This document shows, piece after piece, positions 7,573 through 16,320 of a DNA stretch of 64,000 nt. Position 1 is the first letter of the stretch, and each line of letters starts with the position of its first letter. The notes beneath the pieces are model-generated. The model was not told where the DNA came from. It searched no databases and saw only the letters and a program-made list of their open reading frames with translations. The stretch comes from Hydrogenophaga pseudoflava (GTDB taxonomy: Bacteria > Pseudomonadota > Gammaproteobacteria > Burkholderiales > Burkholderiaceae_C). The stretch is from assembly GCF_031020795.1 (NCBI RefSeq), contig NZ_JAVHJP010000010.1:32761-96760 (forward strand). The letters are read 5' to 3'. Position numbers and translations under genes: made by a program.

Positions 7573-9246
7573 CTAGAAAGTACGTTGGATCGACAGCGAC
7601 ACGAAGTCGCGGTCTTTCATCGTTTGCCTGAAGGACAGGGCGCCCCCCACGACGAGCGGTGCGGCTTTGCCGAAGAAGTGAGTCAGCTGCAGGCTTGCGC
7701 GCCAGGTCTTGGCATACTCGGCCTTGACACCGATCGTGAAGTCGCCGCCGTGCCGCGGGCCGAACGAGAACACGGAAGACTGACCATCGATGGCGTAGCC
7801 CAGGCCGATCGGCACGCTCAAATCGAGTTGCGGAAGCACCTGGAAGTACTGCGGCTCGAACGCCACGCGCAGGCCGGATGCATCGCGGGTGGTGTTCGGG
7901 TCCACCGGGTTGAGCGGGTGATTGACCTTGTAGCTCAGGCGGCGATTGAACGCGAGTTCACCGATAACGGTGGCGCCATCCCAGAGCGGCGAGGCCGGCA
8001 GCAAGGTGACCGCCGACACCTGCGCATGGAATGAATTGCCGGTCGGGTAAGCCGGGTTGTTGCTGCCATTGAAGGCGGGGCTGAACACCGCCACGGCGCC
8101 GCCGGGCGGCGTGATCGGCGTGTTGTGGCGGTAAGAGACTTCCCCTGAAACGTTCGTGTCGCTGACGACCGTGCTGAAGCTCGCGCCGTAGGTGGTCACG
8201 CGTTGCGGGTAGACAAGGGAGTATCCCGTGGGCACGGGCCCGACGCCGGGCAAGATGCCGAGCGCGATCATCGCGATAGGCAGCTTCTCGTGGTACCGGG
8301 CCGCGTAGAGACCGTATTCGGTGAACGACCCCGGAAGCTTGAACTTGAACTGCGCCCCGAACTCGCCGTGGTTGGGCGCTTTCTGGTCGGGCGTGCGCGG
8401 CGCGACGCCGCCAGGGAAGAAGCTCTCCGCGCCGGCGTCGACGGCGTCGACGGTGGAGAAATACGTGTTGGCACCGGGCAGCCGGTACTTGCGCCACTCC
8501 AGGTGGTAGTACGCGCCCAGGGACATGTCCTTGCTCAGCTGCCATTGCGCCGAGAGCTGACCGACCGGCATACCGATTTCCTTGAACTGCGAGTTCGGCA
8601 CCGATACCGCCTTGATCACGTCAATGGGCACTTGCGCATTGGCAATGCCGTTGCCGCCGAAGAACAGGCTCTCGCCGTACATCAGCGTGTAGCGACCGAG
8701 CCGGAACGACAGGGGCATGCCGGCCGCGTCCACCTTGCCGAAGACGTACGCATCCAGCACCTCGGCCTTGCGGCCCTGCAGCTTGCGCACGTCGTCCGGG
8801 TACTCGTTGTCCGCCACGCTCGAGTGGTTCGGCGGCACGTAACTGCCGGCGAACGGTGCTGATGTTTCAAAGTCGTTGCTGCGGTTGTAGACGTCGTCGT
8901 ACCAGGCGGCGCCGCTGACGCGCAAGCCAAAACTGCCGCGGCGTACGTCAAGCTCGCTGAAGAGATCGAAACGGTTCGAGATCAGGCCGCCGCGCTTCGT
9001 GCTTCGGTCGCCGTCGTCGAAGCCCGGATCGGCGAGCAGCGCCGCATCGGGCTTCTTCAGCCGCACGGCGGCGCCGTACTTGACCGTGGTGTCCCACCGC
9101 ACGCTGATGTCGGGATTTCCGGTGTCGATTTCCATGGCTCCTGCCGTGCCGCCTGCAAGCGCGATGCCCGCTGCGGCCGCCACCGGCAGAAGGCGCATCG
9201 CGCAGCGCCTCGGCGCCAGGTCGAGCTGTCTCTCTGTCTTTTTCAC
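7573..9246 (-). CDS. DUF1302 outer-membrane protein
   Basis: The predicted 557-residue protein starts KKTERQLDLAPRRCAMRLLP, has a signal peptide ending GGTAGA and continues as a beta-rich porin-like body (alternating aromatic strands, ending FVSLSIQRTF with the C-terminal Phe usual for outer-membrane barrels). This fits DUF1302, a family of outer-membrane proteins found with DUF1329 and RND genes. I chose the GTG at 9246 because AGGAG lies 7 nt upstream; a longer reading to 9342 has no ribosome site and an unconvincing N-terminus. It is the first gene of the leftward operon and shares a divergent promoter region, with operator B, with the solute-binding protein gene. Confidence 0.8.
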   Translation of the reverse strand: MKKTERQLDLAPRRCAMRLLPVAAAAGIALAGGTAGAMEIDTGNPDISVRWDTTVKYGAAVRLKKPDAALLADPGFDDGDRSTKRGGLISNRFDLFSELDVRRGSFGLRVSGAAWYDDVYNRSNDFETSAPFAGSYVPPNHSSVADNEYPDDVRKLQGRKAEVLDAYVFGKVDAAGMPLSFRLGRYTLMYGESLFFGGNGIANAQVPIDVIKAVSVPNSQFKEIGMPVGQLSAQWQLSKDMSLGAYYHLEWRKYRLPGANTYFSTVDAVDAGAESFFPGGVAPRTPDQKAPNHGEFGAQFKFKLPGSFTEYGLYAARYHEKLPIAMIALGILPGVGPVPTGYSLVYPQRVTTYGASFSTVVSDTNVSGEVSYRHNTPITPPGGAVAVFSPAFNGSNNPAYPTGNSFHAQVSAVTLLPASPLWDGATVIGELAFNRRLSYKVNHPLNPVDPNTTRDASGLRVAFEPQYFQVLPQLDLSVPIGLGYAIDGQSSVFSFGPRHGGDFTIGVKAEYAKTWRASLQLTHFFGKAAPLVVGGALSFRQTMKDRDFVSLSIQRTF

Positions 9247-9394
9247 GCTGGTCTCCTGGTGATGAACTTGTCGATTGCGCGATTCATCGGATCGTCCGAG
9301 CACTCGTGCCGCCGCCCCTACCGGGCCCCCTCCCCCGCTCATTCAATGGCGTGTCTTCGCGCTCGTGCATGGTGTTGACAAAAAGCAAGCGGCA

Positions 9395-9414
9395 CACCTG
9401 CAGAAAGATAGGTT
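9395..9414. promoter_or_regulatory. Dyad operator, site B, in the divergent region 9247-9479
   Basis: The sequence CACCTGCAGAAAGATAGGTT contains the same 18 bp (ACCTGCAGAAAGATAGGT) as site D at 25002-25019, an exact repeat 15.6 kb away. A TTGACA hexamer lies at 9375-9380, 14 bp to the left. The site lies between the DUF1302 operon (leftward) and the binding-protein gene (rightward), so one regulator could control both. No other structure is evident in the 233-bp intergenic stretch. Confidence 0.65.
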
Positions 9415-9479
9415 TCCTGGCACGGCACGGCGGGCACAGTCGCTGCGATGAAAACAATGGGCTCCATCAGGAGACTTGG

Positions 9480-10634
9480 ATGAACAGCGTGGCAACCATG
9501 GCCCTGCGCCCTTCCTCTCGACGATTGCTGGCCTCGTTGGCGTTTTCCCTGGGTCTGTCATGGGGGCACGCCGAACCCATCGTCATCGGCCAGTCGCTCC
9601 CGCTGTCCGGTGCCGGCGGTTTCGCCACCGGCAACCGTGTCCACGCAGGCGCCCTCGCCTACATCAACTTCATCAATGAGAAAGGCGGCGTTCACGGACG
9701 GCCGCTGAAGCTGGTCACACTGGACGATGGAAACGACCCGAAAGTGCACGCCGGCAATGTGCGGCAACTGGTCGCCAAGGAGGGCGCGGTCGTGATCGTC
9801 AATTGCCTGGACGACACGGCCTGCAAGTCCGGGGCGACCGCCGCCGCCGAACTCGGCGTGCCACTGGTGGGCCCTCTGGCCGGCAGCCGCGAACTGCGCC
9901 AGCGCGCCGCACGGCACGTCTTCAGCGTTCGGCCATCGCACGAGCGGGAGGCGGAACTGCTGGTGCGCCAGCTGCAGTCCATGGGCCTCACGCGCGTGGC
10001 GCTGCTGTCCGACGGCAATTGCGGTGGCGAACGCGCGGCGGCACTGGCCACCGCGCTGGGCGCGGGAAACATCCACATGGAGCGCTTGGCGGCAGACGGC
10101 GGCGCCGACAAGCTGATCGCCGCCCTGCGCGATATCGGCAAGGCATCGCAGCAGGGAGTGGTGCTCGATCTCGGCCTGAACTCGATCGATGTGCTGGGAC
10201 AACTCCCGCCGGAGACCTTGACGGCCATCCAGGACGGACTGCCTGGTGTCGTGGCGACCACTTCCGCACCGGGGCTCACGCAGCTGTCTCGCCTGTTTCG
10301 CGGCCGCGTTCTGGGATTCACCATGGTGGTTCCGAACCCGGAGACATCCAACCTCGCATTGATCCGCGATCTGAACGTGCAAAGCGAGCGGGCATCCAGC
10401 GCCGATGCCATCACCTTCGAAGGCCTGGAGAGTTACCTGCACCTGCGCCTGGTGGTGGAAGCGCTGCGCCGCGCCGGCCCCAGGGTGGATGCGACCAAAC
10501 TCCAGAAGACCTTGGCAGAGATCACCACGCTCGACCTGGGCGGCTTCAAGCTCAGCTTTCGTGAGGAGCCACGCAACGGCTCGGATTGGATGGAAATCGG
10601 CATGCGGTCACGGACCGGCCGCATGCTGCGTTGA
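9480..10634 (+). CDS. Periplasmic solute-binding protein, Leu/Ile/Val (type 1) family
   Basis: The 384-residue protein has a signal peptide ending SWGHA and the type 1 periplasmic binding fold: IVIGQSLPLSGAGGFATGN at the start, INEKGGVHGRPLKLVTLDDG near residue 65 and the central VVATTSAPGL region. Liv-type binding proteins deliver amino acids, amides or aromatic acids to ABC importers. No permease or ATPase gene adjoins it, so it either uses components elsewhere or senses ligand. The ATG at 9480 has AGGAG at 9469-9473. Operator B lies upstream. Confidence 0.8.
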   Translation: MNSVATMALRPSSRRLLASLAFSLGLSWGHAEPIVIGQSLPLSGAGGFATGNRVHAGALAYINFINEKGGVHGRPLKLVTLDDGNDPKVHAGNVRQLVAKEGAVVIVNCLDDTACKSGATAAAELGVPLVGPLAGSRELRQRAARHVFSVRPSHEREAELLVRQLQSMGLTRVALLSDGNCGGERAAALATALGAGNIHMERLAADGGADKLIAALRDIGKASQQGVVLDLGLNSIDVLGQLPPETLTAIQDGLPGVVATTSAPGLTQLSRLFRGRVLGFTMVVPNPETSNLALIRDLNVQSERASSADAITFEGLESYLHLRLVVEALRRAGPRVDATKLQKTLAEITTLDLGGFKLSFREEPRNGSDWMEIGMRSRTGRMLR

Positions 10635-10670
10635 GTTCGACGCCGCTTTTTTTAAACGCCCTATTCACCG

Positions 10671-10690
10671 CGCCTATCTTTGGTGAGGTG
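10671..10690. promoter_or_regulatory. Dyad operator, site F, before the quinone oxidoreductase gene
   Basis: CGCCTATCTTTGGTGAGGTG keeps the half-sites and 4-bp spacing of the shared dyad (CCTATC..GAGGTG), with spacer TTTG, the reverse complement of the CAAA in sites A and E. It is the weakest of the six copies. It lies 65 bp before the ATG at 10756 and argues against the GTG at 10693 as the start of that gene, since the site would sit almost on it. Confidence 0.45.
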
Positions 10691-10755
10691 ACGTGAATGC
10701 GGCGCGTGCCCATAGTGCGCCGACCCAAATGAAATTCATGAAAGCGAGCCAACAA

Positions 10756-11739
10756 ATGAACATGCAAGCCGCCCGATTCCATCGAACGGGACCGCCCGAG
10801 GTCTTGCAGATCGAAGAAGTGCCGACTCCAGCGCCCGGTCCCGGGCACGTGCTGGTGCGCGTCGAGGCAGCAGGCGTCAACTATGCGGACGTCGTGCGTC
10901 GGCGGGGCGACTTCTATCCGGTGCCCACGCCGCTGCCGCACATCAGCGGCGCGGAGGTCATCGGCCGCATTGAAGCCGTGGGCGAAGGCGTGGATGCGGC
11001 GATGCGCGGCAAGCGCGTGCTGGGTGGTTGCGACGGCGGTGCGTATGCCGAATACGTGTCACTGCCTGCGCGGGGCGTGTACGAAGTACCCGAGGACATC
11101 GACGCGGCCGATGCGGTGGCGCTCTTCGTGCAGGGGCTCACGGCGGCACTGACTCTGAAGGAATCCGGCGCGCTGCAGCCGGGCGGCAGCGTTTTCGTCG
11201 AAGGCGCCGCTGGCGGCGTCGGATCGCTGGCGCTGCAACTGGCGCGCCTTTACGGCGCGGGCGTCGTCGTCGCCGGTGCCGGCAGCGAGGCCAAGCTCGC
11301 TTTCGCGCGGCAACTCGGGGCCGACGCCGCAGTGGACTACATGCGGCCCGGCTGGGCTGCGGAGGTGCGCCAGGCGACCGGCGGCCGTGGCGTCGACGTG
11401 GCACTCGAGATGACCGGTGGAGATACGTTGCTCGAATGCCTGGATGCGCTGGCGCCGGGCGGCCGGATGGTGGTTTTCGGCGCAGCCAGCGGCACGCTGC
11501 CGGCCGTGCCGGTTGACAAGCTGATGGCGCGCGGCGCCGGGGTGCAGGCCTTCTTCCTCGGCGCATACCTCGCTCGTCGTCCGGTCATCGAGCATCTGTT
11601 GGCCGAACTCTTCGGTTGGCTGCGGGAGGGAAAGCTCCTGGTGCACGTGGGCGGACGCTATCCACTCGCGAAAGCGGCCGAGGCGCATCGCGCCATCGAG
11701 TCACGGGCGACGACCGGCAAGCTGGTCGTGCTCCCATGA
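10756..11739 (+). CDS. Zinc-free MDR-type quinone oxidoreductase (NADPH)
   Basis: About 327 residues with the medium-chain reductase layout: an N-terminal GroES-like domain (VEAAGVNYADVVRRRG) and a Rossmann domain with VEGAAGGVGSLALQLARLYG, the signature of the QOR/zeta-crystallin group. No structural zinc cysteines are seen. Such enzymes reduce quinones or enones, or act as enoyl reductases on CoA esters. Upstream in-frame starts exist at 10693 (GTG), 10729 and 10738; I prefer 10756 because family members begin a few residues before AARFHRTGPPEVLQ and because site F lies just upstream, but the ribosome site is weak and the start is uncertain. It leads the rightward run of CoA ligase and SDR genes. 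Confidence 0.8.
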   Translation: MNMQAARFHRTGPPEVLQIEEVPTPAPGPGHVLVRVEAAGVNYADVVRRRGDFYPVPTPLPHISGAEVIGRIEAVGEGVDAAMRGKRVLGGCDGGAYAEYVSLPARGVYEVPEDIDAADAVALFVQGLTAALTLKESGALQPGGSVFVEGAAGGVGSLALQLARLYGAGVVVAGAGSEAKLAFARQLGADAAVDYMRPGWAAEVRQATGGRGVDVALEMTGGDTLLECLDALAPGGRMVVFGAASGTLPAVPVDKLMARGAGVQAFFLGAYLARRPVIEHLLAELFGWLREGKLLVHVGGRYPLAKAAEAHRAIESRATTGKLVVLP

Positions 11740-11846
11740 GCCGTCGGGCCGCCCCAAGGCTCATGGCCCCGCAGCGCGCAGTGCGGAGGGTCGTCCAGCG
11801 AGCGTCCCGCACAGGACTGCATTCGATCACTCATTCAGGAAATCAC

Positions 11847-13454
11847 ATGAAGCCCGCATGGCTTGAACACTATTCGCCTGGCGTGCCGGCAACCATCGAC
11901 GCCCATGCGGCCGCTTCGCTGGCCGAGGTCATCGACAAGGCTTGCGCCCGGTTCGCCGACCGCCCCGCCTACTCTCAGGGCGGAACGACGCTCTCGTATG
12001 CCGAGTTCGATGCGCATGCGCGTCATTTCGCGGCCTGGCTGCAGCAGGTGTCCGACCTGAAGCCGGGCGACCGGATCGCGCTGATGATGCCCAACCTCCT
12101 GGCCTATCCGGTCGCGCTGGCCGGCGCCTTGCGCGCGGGCCTGGTCGTGGTGAACGTCAATCCGATGTACACCGCGCGCGAACTCCTGCATCAGCTGAAG
12201 GATTCCGGTGCGACGGTGATCGTCGCGGTCGAGGCCACGCTGCCCCTGGTGCGGCAGGTTCGCGAGGCAGGGGGCCTGCGCCGGGTGATCGCCGTCGCCA
12301 TGACCGACCTGCAGCGCGAACAGGCCCCTGGCGCCGCGGCGCTCGAGCATGGAGAGGATCGCTTCACCCAATTGCTGGCCGTAGGCGCCGGCCTTGATTT
12401 CGACGCGCCGCGCATCGGCCGCGACCACCTGGCCTTCCTGCAGTACACCGGCGGCACCACCGGTGTGTCCAAAGGCGCGATGCTGACCCACGGCAACATC
12501 GTTGCCAACCTTCAGCAGGGTGCGGCGTGGTATGGCAGCGCGCTGGGCGAGGGCGCGGTCGCCGTCACGGCGATCCCGCTGTACCACATCTTCGGCCTGA
12601 CCTTCAACTGCCTGGTGATGATCCAGGCCGGCGCGCTCAACCGGCTGGTCGCCAACCCTCGCGATCCGGCGCAATTGTTTGCGGCGCTGGCGCCGGGATT
12701 CACCATCCTGTCGGGCGTCAACACCCTGTTCAATGGCTTGCTGAACGCCCCTGAGATCGAAGGCGTCGATTTCAGCACCCTGAAGCTGGCCGTCAGCGGG
12801 GGCGCCTCCACCCAGGCCGCCGTGGCCGAGCGATGGCTGCGCGTCACCGGCTGCCGCATCGGCGAGGGGTACGGCCTGACCGAGACCTCGCCCTTCGCCC
12901 TGGCCAATGCCATGCACGCGGGCTTCGGTGGCGGCCTGCTGCCCTTCCCGTCGACCCAGGTGGCGATCCGCAACGAGGCCGGGGTCGAGCTGCCGGTGGG
13001 CGACGTCGGCGAAATCTGCATCCGCGGGCCCCAGGTGATGCGCGGCTACTGGCAGCAGCCCGCCGAAACCGCGGCGGTCCTGGACGCCGATGGCTGGCTG
13101 CGCACCGGCGACGTCGGCCACATGGATGCGCGTGGCGCCGTCACCGTGACGGATCGCAAGAAGGACATGGTGCTGGTGTCCGGCTTCAACGTGTTTCCGA
13201 ACGAGGTGGAAGCGGTGCTCGCGGCCCATCCGAAGGTGCTGGAGTGCGCCGTGATCGGCGTGCCCGACCCGACCAGCGGCGAGGCCCTGAAGGCCTTCGT
13301 GGTCGCGCGCGACGCCGGCCTGACGGCCGAGGCCCTGATCGAGCACTGCCGCGCTTCATTGACCGCGTACAAGGTGCCGCGCCAGTTCGCCTTCACCGAC
13401 CAGCTGCCCAAGAGCCCGGTCGGCAAGATCCTGCGGCGCAGCCTGCGCGCCTGA
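11847..13454 (+). CDS. FadD-like acyl-CoA synthetase (AMP-forming)
   Basis: The 535-residue protein is a complete ANL adenylating enzyme: P-loop-like motif YTGGTTGVSKGAML from residue 200, EGYGLTETSP, the hinge region GWLRTGDVGHMD..DRKKDMVLVSGFNVFPNE and the catalytic lysine in SPVGKILRR near the C-terminus. It resembles long-chain or aromatic acyl-CoA ligases and would activate a carboxylic acid for beta-oxidation. AGGA precedes the ATG. It lies between the quinone oxidoreductase and the dienoyl-CoA-reductase-like SDR, 22 bp before the latter, as part of one transcription unit. Substrate unknown. Confidence 0.85.
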   Translation: MKPAWLEHYSPGVPATIDAHAAASLAEVIDKACARFADRPAYSQGGTTLSYAEFDAHARHFAAWLQQVSDLKPGDRIALMMPNLLAYPVALAGALRAGLVVVNVNPMYTARELLHQLKDSGATVIVAVEATLPLVRQVREAGGLRRVIAVAMTDLQREQAPGAAALEHGEDRFTQLLAVGAGLDFDAPRIGRDHLAFLQYTGGTTGVSKGAMLTHGNIVANLQQGAAWYGSALGEGAVAVTAIPLYHIFGLTFNCLVMIQAGALNRLVANPRDPAQLFAALAPGFTILSGVNTLFNGLLNAPEIEGVDFSTLKLAVSGGASTQAAVAERWLRVTGCRIGEGYGLTETSPFALANAMHAGFGGGLLPFPSTQVAIRNEAGVELPVGDVGEICIRGPQVMRGYWQQPAETAAVLDADGWLRTGDVGHMDARGAVTVTDRKKDMVLVSGFNVFPNEVEAVLAAHPKVLECAVIGVPDPTSGEALKAFVVARDAGLTAEALIEHCRASLTAYKVPRQFAFTDQLPKSPVGKILRRSLRA

Positions 13455-13476
13455 AACCATCCACACGAGGAAACCC

Positions 13477-14304
13477 ATGTCCGACATTTTTGTGCCCGGC
13501 CTGCTGAAGGACCGGACCGCGTTCATCACCGGCGGCAGCAGCGGCATCAACCTGCACATCGCCCTCCGCTACGCCGCCGCGGGCGCGAAGGTGGCGATCG
13601 TCGGCCGCGATGCCGCCAAGGCCGAAGACCAGGCGGCGGGCATCCGCGCGGCGGGTGGCCAGGCGCTGGGCCTGTCGGCCGACGTGCGCGACTACGCGGC
13701 CGTCGAGGCCGCGCTGCGCCATACGCACGACACCTGGGGCGAGATCGACATCGTCATCGCGGGCGCCGCCGGCAACTTCGTCGCGCCGGCGCTGGGCATG
13801 TCGAGCAACGGCTTTCGCACCGTGGTGGACATCGACTTGAACGGCACCTTCAACACCGCGCGGGCCGCGCACGCCTTCCTGCGCAAGCCGGGCAGCAGCT
13901 TCATCGCGATCTCGGCCGGGCATGCGACCATGCCGGTGGCCGGCCAGTCCCAGGTCTGCGCCGCCAAGGCCGGCATCGAGATGCTGGTGCGCTGCCTGTG
14001 CATCGAATGGGGCGGCGACGGCGTGCGCTGTCTGGCCATTGCCCCCGGCCCCGTCGACGGCACCGAAGGCATGCGCCGCCTGGCGCCCGAGGGCGCACGC
14101 AGCCTGGAGCGCATGCTGGCCACCGTGCCCTCCGGCCGGCAGGCCAGCCTTGACGAACTGGCCGACCTCGCGCTGTTCCTCGTCAGCGGCGCGGCCAGCT
14201 ACATCAACGGCGCGGTGATTCCCATCGACGGTGGGCTGACCAACCTCGGCTCCCATGCCTTCGGGGAGATGCTGCTCGATTCGGTGCGTGCGCGCGCCGC
14301 CTGA
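13477..14304 (+). CDS. SDR, 2,4-dienoyl-CoA reductase-like, without the usual catalytic Tyr
   Basis: The 275-residue Rossmann protein has TGGSSGINLHIA (cofactor loop, residues ~18-29), AGAAGNFVAPA and SAGHATMPVAGQSQVCAAKAG. In classical SDRs a Tyr stands four residues before the catalytic Lys (YxxxK); here Lys164 is preceded by Val160, so the YxxxK tyrosine is absent. That pattern and the QV..AAKAG stretch match 2,4-dienoyl-CoA reductases (DECR type), which place the active Tyr elsewhere. It fits with the CoA ligase directly upstream as an auxiliary beta-oxidation enzyme for unsaturated chains. AGGA precedes the ATG. It converges on the next CoA ligase gene. Confidence 0.78.
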   Translation: MSDIFVPGLLKDRTAFITGGSSGINLHIALRYAAAGAKVAIVGRDAAKAEDQAAGIRAAGGQALGLSADVRDYAAVEAALRHTHDTWGEIDIVIAGAAGNFVAPALGMSSNGFRTVVDIDLNGTFNTARAAHAFLRKPGSSFIAISAGHATMPVAGQSQVCAAKAGIEMLVRCLCIEWGGDGVRCLAIAPGPVDGTEGMRRLAPEGARSLERMLATVPSGRQASLDELADLALFLVSGAASYINGAVIPIDGGLTNLGSHAFGEMLLDSVRARAA

Positions 14305-14328
14305 ACACCCGCCTGGTCGTGGCAGTCT

Positions 14329-16188
14329 TCAGCGCACTCGGCCCTGCAGCGACAGGCGTCCCAGCAGGGTCTGGGCATAGTCCTGGTCCCGCGGGCTCTC
14401 CAGCTCGACCTCCACCTGCACGCCGCGGCCTTCGTCGCGGGCACTGACATCGCGCACCGCGATGCCGGCTGCACCGAGCAGCTCGCGCACGGCGCGCTCG
14501 GCGGCGCGTGCGCGCAGCCGGTTGCGGGCGAGCTTGCCGACCGCCGTGGCCGGCAGTTCGGGCAGCGGCTCGATCCAATCGGGCAAGGCCGCCCGCTCGA
14601 TCGTCTGCTGCCGCAGGTGCGCCTGCAACGCTTCGGCGTCGCAGGATTCGCCCCGGCGCAGCTTGACGTAGGCCACCGGGATCTCGCCGGCATGGGCGTC
14701 GGGCCGTGCGACGACGGCGGCCGCTTCGACCGCCGGATGGCGCAGCAGGGCTTCCTCGACCGGCGCCGGGTCGATGTTGTGGCCGCCGCGGATGATCAGG
14801 TCGCGTGCCCGTCCGACCAGCCAGACGAAGCCGTCGGCGTCCTGCCAGCCGAGGTCGCCGCTGTCGTACCAGCCTTCGGCGTCAAAGGGCTGCTGCGGGC
14901 TCCCGAGGTAGCCGCCGAAGACGTGCGGCCCCTGGAACAGCAGATGGCCGACCTCGCCGGGAGCGCAATCGCGCGACGGCGTACCGGGCAGCGCCACGCG
15001 CACCCGCGTGTAGGGCAGCCGCAGGCCGATGGAACCCGGTTTGCGGTGGCCGTGCAGCGGGTTCTGCGTCGCCACGCAGTGCAGCTCGGTGCAGCCATAG
15101 CCCTCGATCACCGGCACGCCGGCGTGGGCCTCGAAACGCGTGAGCGTCGCGCGCGGCAGCGGTGCCGCCCCACACCACACCAGTTCGAGCGATGAGATGT
15201 CGGCATCGACGGGCACGTCCAGCAGCGAGCTCAGAACGGTCGGCACCGTCGAGACATGCGTCACGCGGTGCTGCGCCAGCAACTGCCAGAAGCGCGGGTA
15301 CAGCGCCTTGTTGCGCCAGCCGCCGCCCACCAGCAGCACGGCGGCACCCGCCGACAGAGGCGCCAGCCCGGTGAGCGTGAGGCCGGCGACGTGGAACAGC
15401 GGCATCGCGCCCAGGACGAGATGGCCCGGCCGCAGACCGTACATCGCCGCCAAGAGCGCGTTGTCGAACACTTGACCGAGATGGTGCTGCGCGGCGAGCT
15501 TGGGCCGGCCGGTGGTGCCACCGGTGTGGAACCACGCGCAGAGCTGCCGCGGGTCGGCCGGCGCCGTGGCGTCCAGGGGCACATCCGCATCTTCACCGGC
15601 CAGCGCCTCGTCCCAGTCGAGCACAGGCACGCGTAGCGGGTAGGCCGGCTGCGTAGGCGCGCAGGCCTCGTCGCGGACCGCCACCACCGCACGGAGCCCG
15701 GGCACCAGTTCCAGCAGCCCGGGCACCTTGGCCCAGATCTGCGCATCGGCGCGACTGGCCACCAGCACATGGGCATCTGCCGCGCGCAGCAGGCCGGCGA
15801 TGTGCTCGGTCTCCAGCATCGGGTTGACCGGCAGTGCGACGCCGGCACATTCGGCGCTCCAGATGGCATGGTGGGCCTGCGGCCCATGGTGAAGCAGGCA
15901 GGCCACGACGGGCGTGGCCCGGCCATGCTGCGCGGCCAGCCGGCGCCACAGTGCGGCGGCGCGGCGCAGCGTCGCGTTGAACTCGGCATGGCTCTGGCGG
16001 CTCGCCGGTTCACAGCGGGAGTCGCCTGGATGTGGCAGGTAGATCCAGGCGGTCGCGTCGGGATGTGCCGAGGCGGCAGCCTCCAGCAGCGCGCCCACGC
16101 TGCGCCACGGCAGGCGTTGCTCCAGCGGCATGCGCTCGATGCGCTCGATGTCGGCCTGGCTGGCGATGGTCAGCATGTCCATCGGCAT
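14329..16188 (-). CDS. AMP-dependent acyl-CoA synthetase
   Basis: The 619-residue ANL-family enzyme has the nucleotide loop FHTGGTTGRPKLAA from residue 220, the A5-like EGYGCTE, the GWYDSGDLGWQDADGF hinge block and TAVGKLARNRLRA with the C-terminal catalytic lysine. About 60 residues follow, longer than typical FadD. It is the last gene of a leftward unit: FadB-type protein, thiolase remnant, ligase, with only 3 bp between the remnant's stop and this start. It should activate an acid of unknown structure. A start at 16182 is also possible. Confidence 0.85.
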   Translation of the reverse strand: MPMDMLTIASQADIERIERMPLEQRLPWRSVGALLEAAASAHPDATAWIYLPHPGDSRCEPASRQSHAEFNATLRRAAALWRRLAAQHGRATPVVACLLHHGPQAHHAIWSAECAGVALPVNPMLETEHIAGLLRAADAHVLVASRADAQIWAKVPGLLELVPGLRAVVAVRDEACAPTQPAYPLRVPVLDWDEALAGEDADVPLDATAPADPRQLCAWFHTGGTTGRPKLAAQHHLGQVFDNALLAAMYGLRPGHLVLGAMPLFHVAGLTLTGLAPLSAGAAVLLVGGGWRNKALYPRFWQLLAQHRVTHVSTVPTVLSSLLDVPVDADISSLELVWCGAAPLPRATLTRFEAHAGVPVIEGYGCTELHCVATQNPLHGHRKPGSIGLRLPYTRVRVALPGTPSRDCAPGEVGHLLFQGPHVFGGYLGSPQQPFDAEGWYDSGDLGWQDADGFVWLVGRARDLIIRGGHNIDPAPVEEALLRHPAVEAAAVVARPDAHAGEIPVAYVKLRRGESCDAEALQAHLRQQTIERAALPDWIEPLPELPATAVGKLARNRLRARAAERAVRELLGAAGIAVRDVSARDEGRGVQVEVELESPRDQDYAQTLLGRLSLQGRVR

Positions 16189-16191
16189 GGC

Positions 16192-16320
16192 TCAGGCCAT
16201 TTCCTGCAGGGCCGCGGCGCCTTGGCCGCCACCCACGCACATCGTGACCTCCACCTCGGCGTTCTCGAGCATCGGCCTGTAGATCGACGGCGCGGTGGAC
16301 ACGATCACGACTTCGTTCAT
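16192..16320 (-). pseudogene. Thiolase (acetyl-CoA acyltransferase) reduced to 42 codons by an internal in-frame deletion
   Basis: An open frame of 42 codons begins MNEVVIVSTA, the ordinary N-terminus of a thiolase, and ends VTMCVGGGQGAAALQEM, the ordinary thiolase C-terminus with the active-site Cys-x-Gly-Gly-Gly motif. The roughly 350 residues between are missing, including the nucleophilic N-terminal-domain cysteine. The ATG overlaps the TGA of the FadB-type gene (ATGA), as in fadB-fadA operons, and the next gene starts right after its stop. The frame is intact, so translation coupling to the ligase gene may have preserved it. It cannot be an active thiolase. I saw it by translating the gap; it is too short for usual gene callers. 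Confidence 0.8.

Noticed and set aside
11835..13346. Leftward 503-codon frame over the first CoA ligase
   Set aside because: Antisense shadow; the rightward ligase has all ANL motifs.
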